DNA of 61,420 nt from Verrucomicrobiota bacterium (GCA_016935555.1 JAFGQR010000127.1:1-61420); one strand, 5' to 3'. Shown: positions 25,429 to 34,418, counted from the first letter of the stretch. Notes: generated by a model from the letters alone, not told the origin. Numbers and translations are program-made.

Positions 25429-26106
25429 ATGCCCCGACAAACAGCCCAGACGTTCCGCCGGCAGGTCCGCGTCGAGCACACCGCCCGTTACCTGTTGTAC
25501 CGGCCTGCCGGCTACCGGGCCAAAGGCCGCCAGACCTGGCCGCTGCTGGTCTTCCTGCACGGGATGGGCGAGCGCGGCGGCGAGTTGCGCAAGGTCAAGC
25601 TCCATGGCCCGCCCAAACTCATCGACCAAGGAACCCAGTTCCCGTTTCTCGTCGTGTCCCCCCAGTGCCGTTTGGGCGACTGGTGGCCGGTCGACACGCT
25701 GGAGGCGCTGCTGGATGACGTTCTGGCACGCCACCGCGTGGACCGGCGTCGCGTTTACCTCACCGGGTTGAGCATGGGCGGCTTCGGTGCGTTCGCGTGG
25801 GCGCTGCGATCGCCGCAACGTTTCGCCGCCGTCGTCCCCATTTGCGGGGGAGGCAACCCGTTGGCGCCGCACGCCTATACCGCCCGGCGCCTGGCCGCCC
25901 TGAAATCCCTCCCCTTCCGGGTGTTTCACGGCGCCGATGACCCCGTCGTGCCCCGCGCCGAATCAGAACGGATGACGCAGGCCTTGCGCGAGTTCGGATG
26001 TCCGGTCGACCTGACGGTTTACCCGGACACCGGCCACGACGCCTGGACACGGACCTACGACAACCCGGAACTTTACCAGTGGCTGCTCCAACACCGGCGC
26101 AAGTAG
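25429..26106 (+). CDS. Alpha/beta-hydrolase, phospholipase/carboxylesterase-like
   Basis: A 225-aa serine esterase of the poly(3-hydroxybutyrate) depolymerase/dienelactone-hydrolase type. LLVFLHGMGERGGEL forms the oxyanion region. The nucleophile elbow is GLSMGG (Ser115), the acid is Asp170 in HGADDPVVP, and the base is His203 in TGHDAW. No signal peptide is seen: the start MPRQTAQTFRRQV is hydrophilic, so it is likely cytoplasmic, although related proteins in this phylum are often exported. The open frame runs back to 25264 inside the protease gene; ATG 25429 is the first that avoids the overlap. It may be co-transcribed with the protease (80-nt gap). The substrate is unknown. Confidence 0.85.
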   Translation: MPRQTAQTFRRQVRVEHTARYLLYRPAGYRAKGRQTWPLLVFLHGMGERGGELRKVKLHGPPKLIDQGTQFPFLVVSPQCRLGDWWPVDTLEALLDDVLARHRVDRRRVYLTGLSMGGFGAFAWALRSPQRFAAVVPICGGGNPLAPHAYTARRLAALKSLPFRVFHGADDPVVPRAESERMTQALREFGCPVDLTVYPDTGHDAWTRTYDNPELYQWLLQHRRK

Positions 26107-26271
26107 CGCCGCCGACATCCCCCACGGCCGGGTGGCATTCGTGGTCTGAAGCGCGTCCGATTGGCGGGAGCGCTTCACGCCTCATCGACGCACTTGGGCC
26201 GGGAGGTTCTCACGGTTCATGGGCAGGCGCGATCCCGCCTGACAGGCGGCACATATCGCGTCCATCAACCC

Positions 26272-26297
26272 GGTAGGGCGAGACTCCGTCGAGCCCT
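26272..26297. repeat. Candidate dispersed short repeat
   Basis: The intergenic sequence ggtagggcgagactccgtcg followed by agccc sits between the esterase and the RDD gene. I recall very similar strings as abundant intergenic repeats in Verrucomicrobiota genomes, but only one copy is present here, so this rests on memory rather than on internal evidence. The remaining sequence between 26107 and 26380 shows no gene. Confidence 0.25.
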
Positions 26298-26380
26298 GAC
26301 TTCTTCCCCTGAGAGGCGCGTTTGCCACGGCGCAGCGTTCAACGGGCATTGGGTCGCGCGGTCAGCGTGCGGGCGGCGCG

Positions 26381-27856
26381 TCAGATGATGGGCACCGGCG
26401 ACGCTTTGGGCAGTTTGACCACGAGGGTGTTGGCGATCCGGTCGTGCCACGATTGCTTCTCCCGTGTCCACCCCGCCCAGAAGAATCCCAGGCCCAGCGC
26501 TGCGAACGAGACAAGACTGGCCAGCGTCCGCACCAGCGCGACCGAGAAATCGATGGGCGCGCCGGTGGCGCGGACGATTTTCAGGCCGACCAGCCAGCCG
26601 CCCACCGTGGTGCCTTTCCACGTCCAGCCGCCGACGTGGTAGATGAACCACAGCGGCAAAAACCAATGCTCGGAGCGCAACAGCTTGCACACCAGGAAGA
26701 CCATCACGAAATCCACCAGCGTCGCCAGCAGCCGCACCCAAAAGCCCGCCCGCGGCAGCATCGCCGACTCCCCCACCAACGCCTCGGCACGGGGCGAGGC
26801 TTCCGAGCCCGGCGCCCCGAGCAGCACCGGGACGGGTTCGGCGCCGTTGGTGCGCTGGGACACGGCCACGGCCATGGCTTGGATCACCCCGCCCACGGCC
26901 AGGGGCAGCACCATCGACCACAGGACCAGTCCCAACACCGGCACCATGTAAAGCAAACAGAAAAGCATTGTCCCCACCGCCAGCCCCATGACGGGCCGGT
27001 CCAGCCACGCCCAGCCCACCTGCCGCCCCAGTTGCTGGCCCGCATACGCATACAGCGCTGCTTTCCCAAACATGTAAACCACCCCGGTAAACCCCAGCAC
27101 GGCCGGCACCAGCAATAGCCCAATCCCCGTCGCCGCCAGCAACACCAGCGCCGGCACCAGGAGCAATAACGCCAGCAAACCAAAAATGAACGCCTTGACC
27201 GGCTCCGCCGCCAGCGCCTCGCTCGCCGCCCGCACCGGCTTGGGGAACAGCACTCCCGCCAACAGGTAGAACAACAAGGATAGCCCCACCACACCCCACG
27301 CCCAGCCATGCTGATGCGGCAGCAAACGCGCGCTCAACACGCCGTGGGCAATCCATTCCTGCGGCCACTTCAACCATTTGACTCCCAACAAATCCGTGCC
27401 CGTGCCCCCTACGACGATCCGGTCCCCGCCGATCCGAATCGCCGGGTCCGCCGTCAGGACGGCACCAACAGCCACCAGGTTGCCCCTGATGTCCGTCGAC
27501 GGCCCGAGCCTGGCCTGGGACATCACCAGGACGAGGTGCCCGTCCACCGTGCCGTCAATGTCCGCCGTCCCGCCGACCACGACCGCGTCGCGCACCGTCT
27601 CGCCTTCCTTGACCGTCAGCCGGTTCATCACGGCAATCCGGTCATGCAGGTGGCGGTGCGACGACCGGCCTTCCGCCGAAGCCGGCACGGCCCGGGCCGG
27701 CTCCGCATCGGGTTTGCGGTCCGGGTGCGGCTCGAGTATTTCCACCCGGGCGGTGGCGTTATCGGCCGTGGACTGGGGGGGCTGAGCCTGGGCTGATGCG
27801 GTGGGCGCCAGCGTCAGCGCGAGGCTGTGGGCCAGGAGAAGGGGAAGAGTTTTCAT
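26381..27856 (-). CDS. Membrane protein fusing a polymer-forming (bactofilin-like) domain to an RDD domain
   Basis: A 491-aa protein. After a signal peptide (MKTLPLLLAHSLALTLAPTASAQA) comes an exported domain (about residues 85-155) with bactofilin-like short beta repeats (VRDAVVVGGTADIDGTVDGHLVLV, here read as consecutive strands). The middle has at least five membrane spans (for example VVGLSLLFYLLAGVLF and FIFGLLALLLLVPALVLLA). The C-terminal RDD domain starts at RAGFWVRLLATLVDFVMVF and ends with WHDRIANTLVV. It is the last gene of the sigma-factor operon, 10 nt after the small membrane protein, and may be the output or sensor of that regulatory unit. A pump or channel role is possible for RDD proteins, but not shown. 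Confidence 0.75.
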   Translation of the reverse strand: MKTLPLLLAHSLALTLAPTASAQAQPPQSTADNATARVEILEPHPDRKPDAEPARAVPASAEGRSSHRHLHDRIAVMNRLTVKEGETVRDAVVVGGTADIDGTVDGHLVLVMSQARLGPSTDIRGNLVAVGAVLTADPAIRIGGDRIVVGGTGTDLLGVKWLKWPQEWIAHGVLSARLLPHQHGWAWGVVGLSLLFYLLAGVLFPKPVRAASEALAAEPVKAFIFGLLALLLLVPALVLLAATGIGLLLVPAVLGFTGVVYMFGKAALYAYAGQQLGRQVGWAWLDRPVMGLAVGTMLFCLLYMVPVLGLVLWSMVLPLAVGGVIQAMAVAVSQRTNGAEPVPVLLGAPGSEASPRAEALVGESAMLPRAGFWVRLLATLVDFVMVFLVCKLLRSEHWFLPLWFIYHVGGWTWKGTTVGGWLVGLKIVRATGAPIDFSVALVRTLASLVSFAALGLGFFWAGWTREKQSWHDRIANTLVVKLPKASPVPII

Positions 27857-27866
27857 AAGCGTATGA

Positions 27867-28334
27867 TCAATGCCGATCCGACCGCCGATGCAGTGCCACG
27901 CGGACAAAGACACTGCCCAATCCGAGACAAAACAAATAGGCCATCGCCAAGCCGCCCAACAGCGTCAGCCATACCGGCTGGCTGATGCTGCCGGCGTGCG
28001 TCCACAGCTGCCCAATCCATGCCCAAAGCGCCTCCTCGATCGGGGGTGCCGACGGCAGTTTGTCGGCCCATTGCCGGGACAGCATCTGGACATTTTGGTT
28101 GAGCACCCAACTGCCCCCCCCCAGCAGCCCCCCCAGTGCCAGCGCCACCGCTATGAACGCAGCTTTGGCCGCCGCCGGCCAATCCCACCACGCCCGGCAC
28201 CACCACGCCCGCGCCCGGGTTTGCAGCGCTGCCATCACCCGGGGCGCCAGCGTCGGCGGCGCCTCCAGCTCGGGCAGTTCCCGCAGCTTGCGGTCGATCA
28301 GCGCTTCCAATGGTGGATCAGACGAATCACACAT
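27867..28334 (-). CDS. Predicted anti-sigma-like membrane protein
   Basis: A 155-aa protein encoded 2 nt after the ECF sigma gene. Its first 50 residues are cytoplasmic in style (EALIDRKLRELPELEAPPTL), followed by one membrane span (AAFIAVALALGGLLGGGSWVL), an extracytoplasmic loop of about 45 residues rich in Trp, and a second span (LTLLGGLAMAYLFCLGLG). The position directly behind an ECF sigma gene and the span layout suggest an anti-sigma factor. No zinc-binding HxxxCxxC motif was seen, so it is not a ZAS-type protein, and the assignment rests on context. Confidence 0.55.
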   Translation of the reverse strand: MCDSSDPPLEALIDRKLRELPELEAPPTLAPRVMAALQTRARAWWCRAWWDWPAAAKAAFIAVALALGGLLGGGSWVLNQNVQMLSRQWADKLPSAPPIEEALWAWIGQLWTHAGSISQPVWLTLLGGLAMAYLFCLGLGSVFVRVALHRRSDRH

Positions 28335-28336
28335 GG

Positions 28337-28933
28337 TCAGGGTGGGTCGTGGGGATGCAGGGTCTTGGCGGGGCTCGGGAGGGGGCCGGGGACGGCGCCC
28401 AAGTCTGCGGCACGGGTGCGCAGTGAGCGCCGCAACGCCAGGCGCGCTCGATGGATGTCGGTCTTCACCTTGCTCAAGGAAACCTTGAGCCGCGCGGCGA
28501 TATCGTCGTAGCTCAGCTCCTCAAAGTGATACAGCACGAGCGCCACCCGCTGGCCGGCCGGCAGCCGCTGCAACGCCGCTTCCAGAATCTCCCGCTCGTC
28601 CTCGCCAGAGCCGCCGCCCGCGTCGGTTTCCGGGGCCGCCAGCTCCGGACCGCGGTTGCCGTTCTCGTCTTCCGGGCCCATCTCGGAAAAGAAGCGCCAG
28701 CGCCCGCGGTAGCGGGCAAGGTGGTTCAGGCACAGGTTGCGTGCGACGGTCCGGAGCCACCCGCCGGCTCCGGGGCTGTCGCGCAGGCCGGCGAAACGGT
28801 CGTAAGCCCGCAGAAAAACCTCCTGCGCGATGTCTTCGGCATCGGCGGCATTGCCCAGCAGGCGCATGGCGATACTGTAGACCATGTTTTGGTAAGCACG
28901 CATGAACGCCTCAAACTGGCTGCTGTCGGTCAT
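28337..28933 (-). CDS. ECF-type RNA polymerase sigma factor
   Basis: A 198-aa sigma-70 family factor of the extracytoplasmic-function group. Region 2 (about residues 8-75) shows AYQNMVYSIAMRLLGNAADAEDIAQEVFLRAY, here split by eye into its helices. Region 4 (about residues 115-170) shows LQRLPAGQRVALVLYHFEELSYDDIA followed by the recognition helix SLSKVKTDIHRAR. A linker rich in Gly/Glu/Asp lies between them and a Pro-rich tail follows. It is the first gene of an operon with the small membrane protein and the RDD fusion. The 143 nt upstream (28934-29076) would hold the promoter; an autoregulatory motif was not identified. Confidence 0.9.
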   Translation of the reverse strand: MTDSSQFEAFMRAYQNMVYSIAMRLLGNAADAEDIAQEVFLRAYDRFAGLRDSPGAGGWLRTVARNLCLNHLARYRGRWRFFSEMGPEDENGNRGPELAAPETDAGGGSGEDEREILEAALQRLPAGQRVALVLYHFEELSYDDIAARLKVSLSKVKTDIHRARLALRRSLRTRAADLGAVPGPLPSPAKTLHPHDPP

Positions 28934-29076
28934 TCTTGGCCCTGTCCCAGTCTCGGCTCATCTTACGAACTGAACCCTCCAGCACGAAGAAAAGTTGCAG
29001 TGAATCTTGCCTTCCGGCCATCGGCCATCGGCCTTGGCCCTCCGCGCCGGCCCTCCGGCGGTGTCAGAGCGCACGG

Positions 29077-30093
29077 TCAGTGCCGGCTCCCCGCCTGGTC
29101 TTCAGCCTCCGCCCCCTGGGCTTCGCCCTCGATTTTGTCGGTCAATACGCGTCCCGAAGGCGGCACCGTCCGGGAGGGTCGGAAGTGGGAACGCACCAGT
29201 TCGCCCAAGTCGAAACGGAACCGTTCTCGCCGTGCCAGGGCTTGCGCCTCGCGCGCCAGGACCTTTCTCCGCACGTTCTGTCGCCTCGGGAACGCGAAGA
29301 GAATCTGGTTGCCGGTGCCCGGCACGTTCAGGATGTAAAGCGACGCAAACACGTTCTGGTAGGTCCGCACCATTGAATCATAAAGCGCATTGGATTCGGG
29401 GCCCCAGAGGTTGCCCGCCGCCACTCCCCGCGGCGTCAGCACTCGCCGCACCGCTTCCAGGAATTCCCGTGTCGCCAGCGCATACGGGATGCTGTCGGCC
29501 CCGAACGCGTCGAGCACCATCAGGTCATACGGGCGCGCGCATTGCTCGATGAACGCTCGTCCGTCCGCCACGTGCGCCCGCAGTCGGGCGTCCTCCTGGA
29601 ACCCGAAGAAGGTGCGGGCAACCTCGACCACGTCCGGATCGATCTCGACCGCGTCGATGGCAGCCTGGGGGCAGTGCCGGCGCAGAAACATGGGGAGGGT
29701 GCCTCCGCCCAGGCCCACCACCAGGATGCGCGCAGGCTCCTGGACCAGCGCCAGCGCCACCTGCATGGCCTGCGCATAGGCCAGCTCCAGATGGTCCGGG
29801 TCGCCGACCTTGACCACACTCTGGCGCGGTCCGTTCTTTCCGAACCGCAGCGTGCGCAGCCCTCCGCCGTCCTCCGTCACCACGATGTGATTGTACCGCG
29901 ACGCTTTCTCATACAGCACCTGCGTCTGCGCCCAGACCCGCCTGCCCAGGGTCGCGAGGGCCGCCCCGGCCAGCGACGCGCCGAGGAACCGGCGCCGCGG
30001 CAGCACGCTGGGCGCGGCGAGCTGCGGCACGGCGCCTGGGCCGAAGGCGTAGCCGTGCCGGTCACCGCGGCGGTCGCCGTGGAAGGTCGACAT
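29077..30093 (-). CDS. Spermidine-synthase-like protein with Tat-type leader
   Basis: The fold is that of spermidine synthase-like SAM-binding enzymes: VVGLGGGTLPMFLRRHCP, then AVEIDPDVVEVARTFFGF, and the acidic motif VLDAFGADSIP in place of the catalytic D-A motif. The N-terminus VLPRRRFLGASLAGAALATLG is a twin-arginine-type leader, placing the mature protein outside the cytoplasm, where the usual aminopropyl donor is not expected. Many such proteins in bacteria are uncharacterised. ATG 30093 was chosen because the longer frame to 30246 encodes only Pro/Arg-rich sequence (338 aa). It is divergent from the aldo/keto-reductase-like gene across 174 nt that should contain both promoters. Confidence 0.75.
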   Translation of the reverse strand: MSTFHGDRRGDRHGYAFGPGAVPQLAAPSVLPRRRFLGASLAGAALATLGRRVWAQTQVLYEKASRYNHIVVTEDGGGLRTLRFGKNGPRQSVVKVGDPDHLELAYAQAMQVALALVQEPARILVVGLGGGTLPMFLRRHCPQAAIDAVEIDPDVVEVARTFFGFQEDARLRAHVADGRAFIEQCARPYDLMVLDAFGADSIPYALATREFLEAVRRVLTPRGVAAGNLWGPESNALYDSMVRTYQNVFASLYILNVPGTGNQILFAFPRRQNVRRKVLAREAQALARRERFRFDLGELVRSHFRPSRTVPPSGRVLTDKIEGEAQGAEAEDQAGSRH

Positions 30094-30267
30094 GCGGGCA
30101 GCGTAGCCGGGCTGGCTGCGCCGGTCCAGCGCCCTGTGCGGTTTTGCGCAGGGGGGGAAAAGGGCGGTGTTGGGGGCCGTTTGGGCTTGCGTCGGAGGGG
30201 GGGGTGCGGACAGACTGGGAGGTGTTCGGGACCGCAACATGAACATAGTCGCACAGAGGATTTTGCC

Positions 30268-31227
30268 ATGGCTTCAGAAATGAATCGTCGTTCGTTCGTC
30301 AAGGGGTCTCTTTTGTCATCGGCCGGCTTGGCGCTGGCACTGGACGGGGCTGCGCCCGACGCGCCGGCGGCATCGGCCGCGGCGGGGTTGTCGAAGGGCA
30401 GGATTGGGAAGCTGGAGGTGAGCCGGGTATTGCTTGGCGGCAACCTGCTGACCCATTTCACGCACAGTCGCGATCTGCGTTACGTGTATAACCTTGCGGC
30501 GCACTACAACACGGACGAGAAGATCATGGAAACGCTTGCGGTGGCCGAGGCGCATGGCATCAACACGGTGTCGATGCACAACCCGCCCCACCCGATGTCG
30601 GTGTTGCGCCGTTATCGCAAGGAACGCGGCGGCAAGATCCAGTGGATCATCTGTCCGACGGCCCCGGTGGAGCCCGGGCTGGCCAAGTATCGGCAGCAGG
30701 TTGAGGAACTGCTCAGGGACGGTTGCGAGGCGATCTACCTGTGGGGGGTGCATGGGGATTCGCTGGTTGCCCAGGGCAAAATGGATCTGGTGGCGCAGGC
30801 GGTGGAGCTGCCGAAGACCCTCGGGGTGCCGTCCGGCGTGGGGGGCCACGCGCTCGAGGTGGTGCAGGCTTGCGAACGCCACGGTGTCAACGCGGATTTT
30901 TACATCAAGACCTTTCACCACCACAGCTACCCCACCGGTCCCAAACCCGAGGAGCTGACCGCGGCTTACAACGAGTTCCCCGGCTACTGGTGCAAGGATC
31001 CCCAGGCCACCGCCGCGTTCATGAAAACGGTCAAGAAACCGTGGATTGCCTTCAAGACCATGGCCGCCGGCGCCATCCCCCCGAAGACCGCCTTCCGCCA
31101 CGCGTTTTCCAGCGGGGCCGATTTTGTGCTCGCCGGGATGTTCGACTTCGAAATTGCCGAGGACGTCAAGCTTGCGATGGAGACCCTGGCGTTGAACAAG
31201 GACCGGGAGCGCCCGTGGATGGCGTGA
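30268..31227 (+). CDS. Exported aldo/keto-reductase-like TIM-barrel protein
   Basis: A 319-aa protein with an N-terminal leader of the Tat style (MNRRSFVKGSLLSSAGLALALDG). After it comes a TIM-barrel-like body: IGKLEVSRVLLGGNLL, then INTVSMHNPPHPMSVLRRY, YLWGVHGDSLVAQGKMD, NADFYIKTFHHHSYPTG and FVLAGMFDFEIAEDV at the C-terminal end. The opening and closing strands resemble the aldo/keto reductase superfamily, but the catalytic Tyr-Lys-His set could not be assigned with confidence. Proteins like this occur repeatedly in Verrucomicrobiota and Planctomycetota and have no known substrate. It is divergent from the spermidine-synthase-like gene and convergent with the kinase fusion. Confidence 0.7.
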   Translation: MASEMNRRSFVKGSLLSSAGLALALDGAAPDAPAASAAAGLSKGRIGKLEVSRVLLGGNLLTHFTHSRDLRYVYNLAAHYNTDEKIMETLAVAEAHGINTVSMHNPPHPMSVLRRYRKERGGKIQWIICPTAPVEPGLAKYRQQVEELLRDGCEAIYLWGVHGDSLVAQGKMDLVAQAVELPKTLGVPSGVGGHALEVVQACERHGVNADFYIKTFHHHSYPTGPKPEELTAAYNEFPGYWCKDPQATAAFMKTVKKPWIAFKTMAAGAIPPKTAFRHAFSSGADFVLAGMFDFEIAEDVKLAMETLALNKDRERPWMA

Positions 31228-31275
31228 GCCGGCGAGTCGGCGGGTTGATGCACGGCATGCTGCCGGCGCAGCGGC

Positions 31276-33903
31276 TCAGTCCATCACCAGGCTGCAGGCG
31301 CCGGCGATGGGCCGGAACACCTCCGCCTGAATCCCGTGACCGTCCAGTGCGCGCAGGATGTCGGCCGTGTGCGCCTTTTGCGCGAGCACCATCACGCAGC
31401 CGCCCAATCCGGCGCCGGCCAGTTGGGCGCCTTCGACTCCGGGCAGGGGTTGGACAAGGTCGACGATGCGGTCGATTTCGGGCAGGCTGCACCCATAGGC
31501 GCCCGACAGGGTTGCGAGGTCCCGGTCGCTGCCGGGGCGGCGCGCCAGGGCCCGCAGGGCGCGGTCGGGGACGCTCATGGGGCATCGGCGCCATCTGCCT
31601 TGGGGATCGGCCCGTGACACGCGATCGCCGTCGTGCGACAGACGCATGAGGCGGCCGAGTTCGGCGGCGTTTTTCCGTTTCAGGAGGGTCAGACAGCGTC
31701 GTGCCCGCGCCATCTCCGCCAGCCCGAACAAGACCACATCCCGCACGGGGTAGCCGTCCGGAGGGGCGTCGTGGCTGAGGAAGAGCCGGGCCAGGCGGTC
31801 GCGTTCAGGTTCGATCATGTGGCCGAAGGCGGCCTGGACGCGCGCGCGGGTGATGCGGACGGGCAACTGGGCGAGCAGGCGCAGCCACTCGGGGTGGCGG
31901 AGTCCCAGGTGGTTGGGCGTCAGGTCCCGCAGGTGTTCGATCCGTGGCGCCAGGTCGGGCCGCAGCATTTTGAACCAGACGCGGCCGATGTGGTAGGCGG
32001 TGACTTTTTGATTGAACGTGTTTCGCGCCTGGTGGGATTTGCCGGCATACACGCCGGAGTTGCACACGACCAGGTCGTGGCCGGGGAAGAAGCGGGCGGT
32101 GTCCTCGATCCGAAAGGGGAAGAAGTCCACCCGGGTGACGTAGCCGCGGCGGGACAGTTTGATGGCGGCGTGGTCGGCTGCGCCGCCGCGGGTGCCGACG
32201 AACCATTCGCCTTCGCCGCACAGGCTGACCAGCCGGCGGCTGCTGACGGGCAAGCGGTTGAAGGCGGTGATGGCTTCGGCGGTCGCCACCACGAGTGCCG
32301 ACGAGGAGCTGAGGCCGGCGCCCATGGGGATGTCGCCGCCCACCAGCATGTCGAGCCCGCGCAGCCGGCGGTCGCGAAACAGGTCCTGCAATCGGAGGCA
32401 TGCGGCCATGACGTAGTTTCCCCAGTCGCCCCGGGCCGCCTCGAGCAGCCGCTGGATGCGCGGTCCGTCGACCACATGCTGCCAGTCGTCCCAATCCAGC
32501 CTGGCCACCAAGTCCGAAATCCGGAACTCCTGGCTGGCGAACTGGGTGGGATCGGTGTTGGCGAGCGAGACGCGGTCGTCGGTGCGGGGTGCCGCCACAA
32601 GAATGATCTCGCGGTTGATCGCCATCACGTTGACGGTTCCGCCCTGGTGATCGATATGGCGCCCCAGCACGTTGATGCGGCCCGGGGAGCGCATGATCGC
32701 CACGGGCGACCCGGTCCCGTAGCGGTCGCCGAACGCCTGGACAACGCGGCGAATCGCCGCCCAGGGCACCTCCTCGCCATACCACTGGCGAAACTGCCGG
32801 CGCGCGGCCGGCGAGGGGGCGTTCAACAGGTTCTCCCACGCTTGGACAGGGGCGAGGTGATGGGGCGCCACGGCGGGTGTGGCGGCCGCGGGGACGCCTT
32901 GGCGGGCCCGGTAGACTTCCTCGATGGCCAGCAGTTCCTGCGGGTTGTTGTACGCCATGAGATCCCGCACATCCCCGACTTCGCAGCCCACCACCCGGGC
33001 CGGGTGCGGCCTGCGGGCAAGCAGCGCAAACACGTCGGTCAGGTATTCCTCCTTGCCGGATCGCGCCGCGTGCAGCCGGTGGAGCGCGTCGTAAAGAACC
33101 GGCGCGCGGAACAGGTAGGTGGAGAGGTTCATTTGGTCGAACCGCGCGAGGACCTGGTCCGCCCGCACGGCGCGCGTTCCCGCGCGGACCAGGCCGTGGC
33201 GGGCGTCGGGGCTGAAGCGTTGTTCGAAGGCGTCCCGGGCGAGGGGCTGGCCGGCAGCGGTGCCGGCCCACAGGTCCTGGAGGAGCGTGGCGGCGGTTTT
33301 GTCGCCGCAGTGCCGGCTGACGAGTGTCCGGACCACCTCGTGGGGCAGGGGGGTTTGGTGTTGAAAGGCCTGGTGGATCCCGGCCAGGGCGATCAGCCGC
33401 TGGCGGTCGCTTTCCTCGAGAATCCCCACGATATGGCCCCGCCGGGATTTCAGCAGGATGCCCGTGCTCGAGTGCAGCGGGCGCACGGCCGTGGCGAGCG
33501 TCACGTCGGCTTCCGCGCGGTGGTGCGCGGTTAGCATCCGGCGGATCACCCCGGGTTCGATCACCTTGTCGCCTGCCACGACCAGGACGTCGCCCTCGAA
33601 TCGCAGCCGCTCCAGAATGGCCGCGCCCTGGCGGGCGGCGTCGCCGGTGCCGCGCGGCTGGTCTTGGAAGGCAAAGACGGTTCCCGGCACGCGGGGGTGG
33701 ACGGTGGCCATGACCTTGTCGGCCATCATGCCGACCACGACGATGTTCATCATGGCGCCGCAGAGGTTGTAGGTTTCCAGGGCGCGAATGATGACGGGAA
33801 CGCCCAGCACCTCGAAGCACACCTTGTGGCGGTCGCTGGATCCCATCCGCGTGCCCTTGCCGCCGGCCAGAACGATGGTCACAAACGGTCGTTTCATGTC
33901 CAT
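31276..33903 (-). CDS. Bifunctional sugar nucleotidyltransferase-galactokinase-type GHMP kinase fusion
   Basis: An 875-aa fusion. The N-terminal part (about residues 1-330) is a GlmU-type nucleotidyltransferase: VTIVLAGGKGTRMGSSDRHKV, QDQPRGTGDAA, and VLVVAGDKVI. The C-terminal part (about 395-875) is a galactokinase-type GHMP kinase: the galactokinase signature SPGRINVLGRHIDHQGG near residue 405, the ATP motif GGDIPMGAGLSSSSALVV near 520, and motif 3 LAGAGLGGCVMVLA near 830. Together it could phosphorylate a sugar at C1 and then couple it to a nucleotide in one protein, as the analogous Fkp does for fucose, although there the kinase is C-terminal to an unrelated-type pyrophosphorylase. The sugar cannot be determined. 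Confidence 0.85.
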   Translation of the reverse strand: MDMKRPFVTIVLAGGKGTRMGSSDRHKVCFEVLGVPVIIRALETYNLCGAMMNIVVVGMMADKVMATVHPRVPGTVFAFQDQPRGTGDAARQGAAILERLRFEGDVLVVAGDKVIEPGVIRRMLTAHHRAEADVTLATAVRPLHSSTGILLKSRRGHIVGILEESDRQRLIALAGIHQAFQHQTPLPHEVVRTLVSRHCGDKTAATLLQDLWAGTAAGQPLARDAFEQRFSPDARHGLVRAGTRAVRADQVLARFDQMNLSTYLFRAPVLYDALHRLHAARSGKEEYLTDVFALLARRPHPARVVGCEVGDVRDLMAYNNPQELLAIEEVYRARQGVPAAATPAVAPHHLAPVQAWENLLNAPSPAARRQFRQWYGEEVPWAAIRRVVQAFGDRYGTGSPVAIMRSPGRINVLGRHIDHQGGTVNVMAINREIILVAAPRTDDRVSLANTDPTQFASQEFRISDLVARLDWDDWQHVVDGPRIQRLLEAARGDWGNYVMAACLRLQDLFRDRRLRGLDMLVGGDIPMGAGLSSSSALVVATAEAITAFNRLPVSSRRLVSLCGEGEWFVGTRGGAADHAAIKLSRRGYVTRVDFFPFRIEDTARFFPGHDLVVCNSGVYAGKSHQARNTFNQKVTAYHIGRVWFKMLRPDLAPRIEHLRDLTPNHLGLRHPEWLRLLAQLPVRITRARVQAAFGHMIEPERDRLARLFLSHDAPPDGYPVRDVVLFGLAEMARARRCLTLLKRKNAAELGRLMRLSHDGDRVSRADPQGRWRRCPMSVPDRALRALARRPGSDRDLATLSGAYGCSLPEIDRIVDLVQPLPGVEGAQLAGAGLGGCVMVLAQKAHTADILRALDGHGIQAEVFRPIAGACSLVMD

Positions 33904-34063
33904 AGATCACAGCGAAAAGCCTGCCGGAACGCGAGGCGGCGCCAGGCGGGCTTGCCGGGACGGCGGGGCTCGGTCGGGCCCGGGCGGCCGGCTTTCCGGG
34001 TCCGGCGACGGCCGGGAACGATGCTTTGGCGCAGCGCGATCCACGACGACGGGAGAGGGAACA

Positions 34064-34141
34064 TGGTCGGGGCGGTGCGATTTGAACGCACGACCTCTTG
34101 TACCCGAAACAAGCGCGCTAGCCAGGCTACGCTACGCCCCG
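34064..34141 (-). tRNA. tRNA-Pro (CGG anticodon)
   Basis: A complete cloverleaf on the minus strand. The acceptor stem pairs CGGGGCG with CGCCCCG, followed by A73 and an encoded CCA end. The anticodon stem pairs CTTGT with ACAAG around the loop TTCGGGT, giving anticodon CGG, with G37 as expected for proline tRNAs. The T arm is GTGCG-TTCAAAT-CGCAC. 78 nt including CCA. The surrounding 160 nt on one side and 277 nt on the other show no gene. Confidence 0.95.
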
Positions 34142-34418
34142 ACCCACGAGGCCCCTACCATGAGCCTTCCGAAGCCGAAATGCAACCCCGATTTTTTCAG
34201 GCGCGCGGGTTCAGCGCGTTTCGCGTGCCCGGGCCAGCATTCGCAGGGACGCTTCCGAGAGCCGCCGCGCGTTCGATGGCTCACGCGCCCTCAGGCCGGC
34301 TCCGGGGAACGGCGGGGTCCGCGTTGCGACCGGAGCGGAGCCAAGGCACTTGAGGGGTTGTCACCGGCGCGGGGTTGCTGGCAGTATGGGCGCCGGACCG
34401 ACACAAGACACGGCATTC

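Noticed and set aside
31633..33534. A 633-codon open frame on the plus strand
   Set aside because: Antisense to the nucleotidyltransferase-kinase fusion, whose motifs are clear on the minus strand.
33904..34418. An integration site at the tRNA-Pro
   Set aside because: No integrase or direct repeat of the tRNA end was seen on either side.
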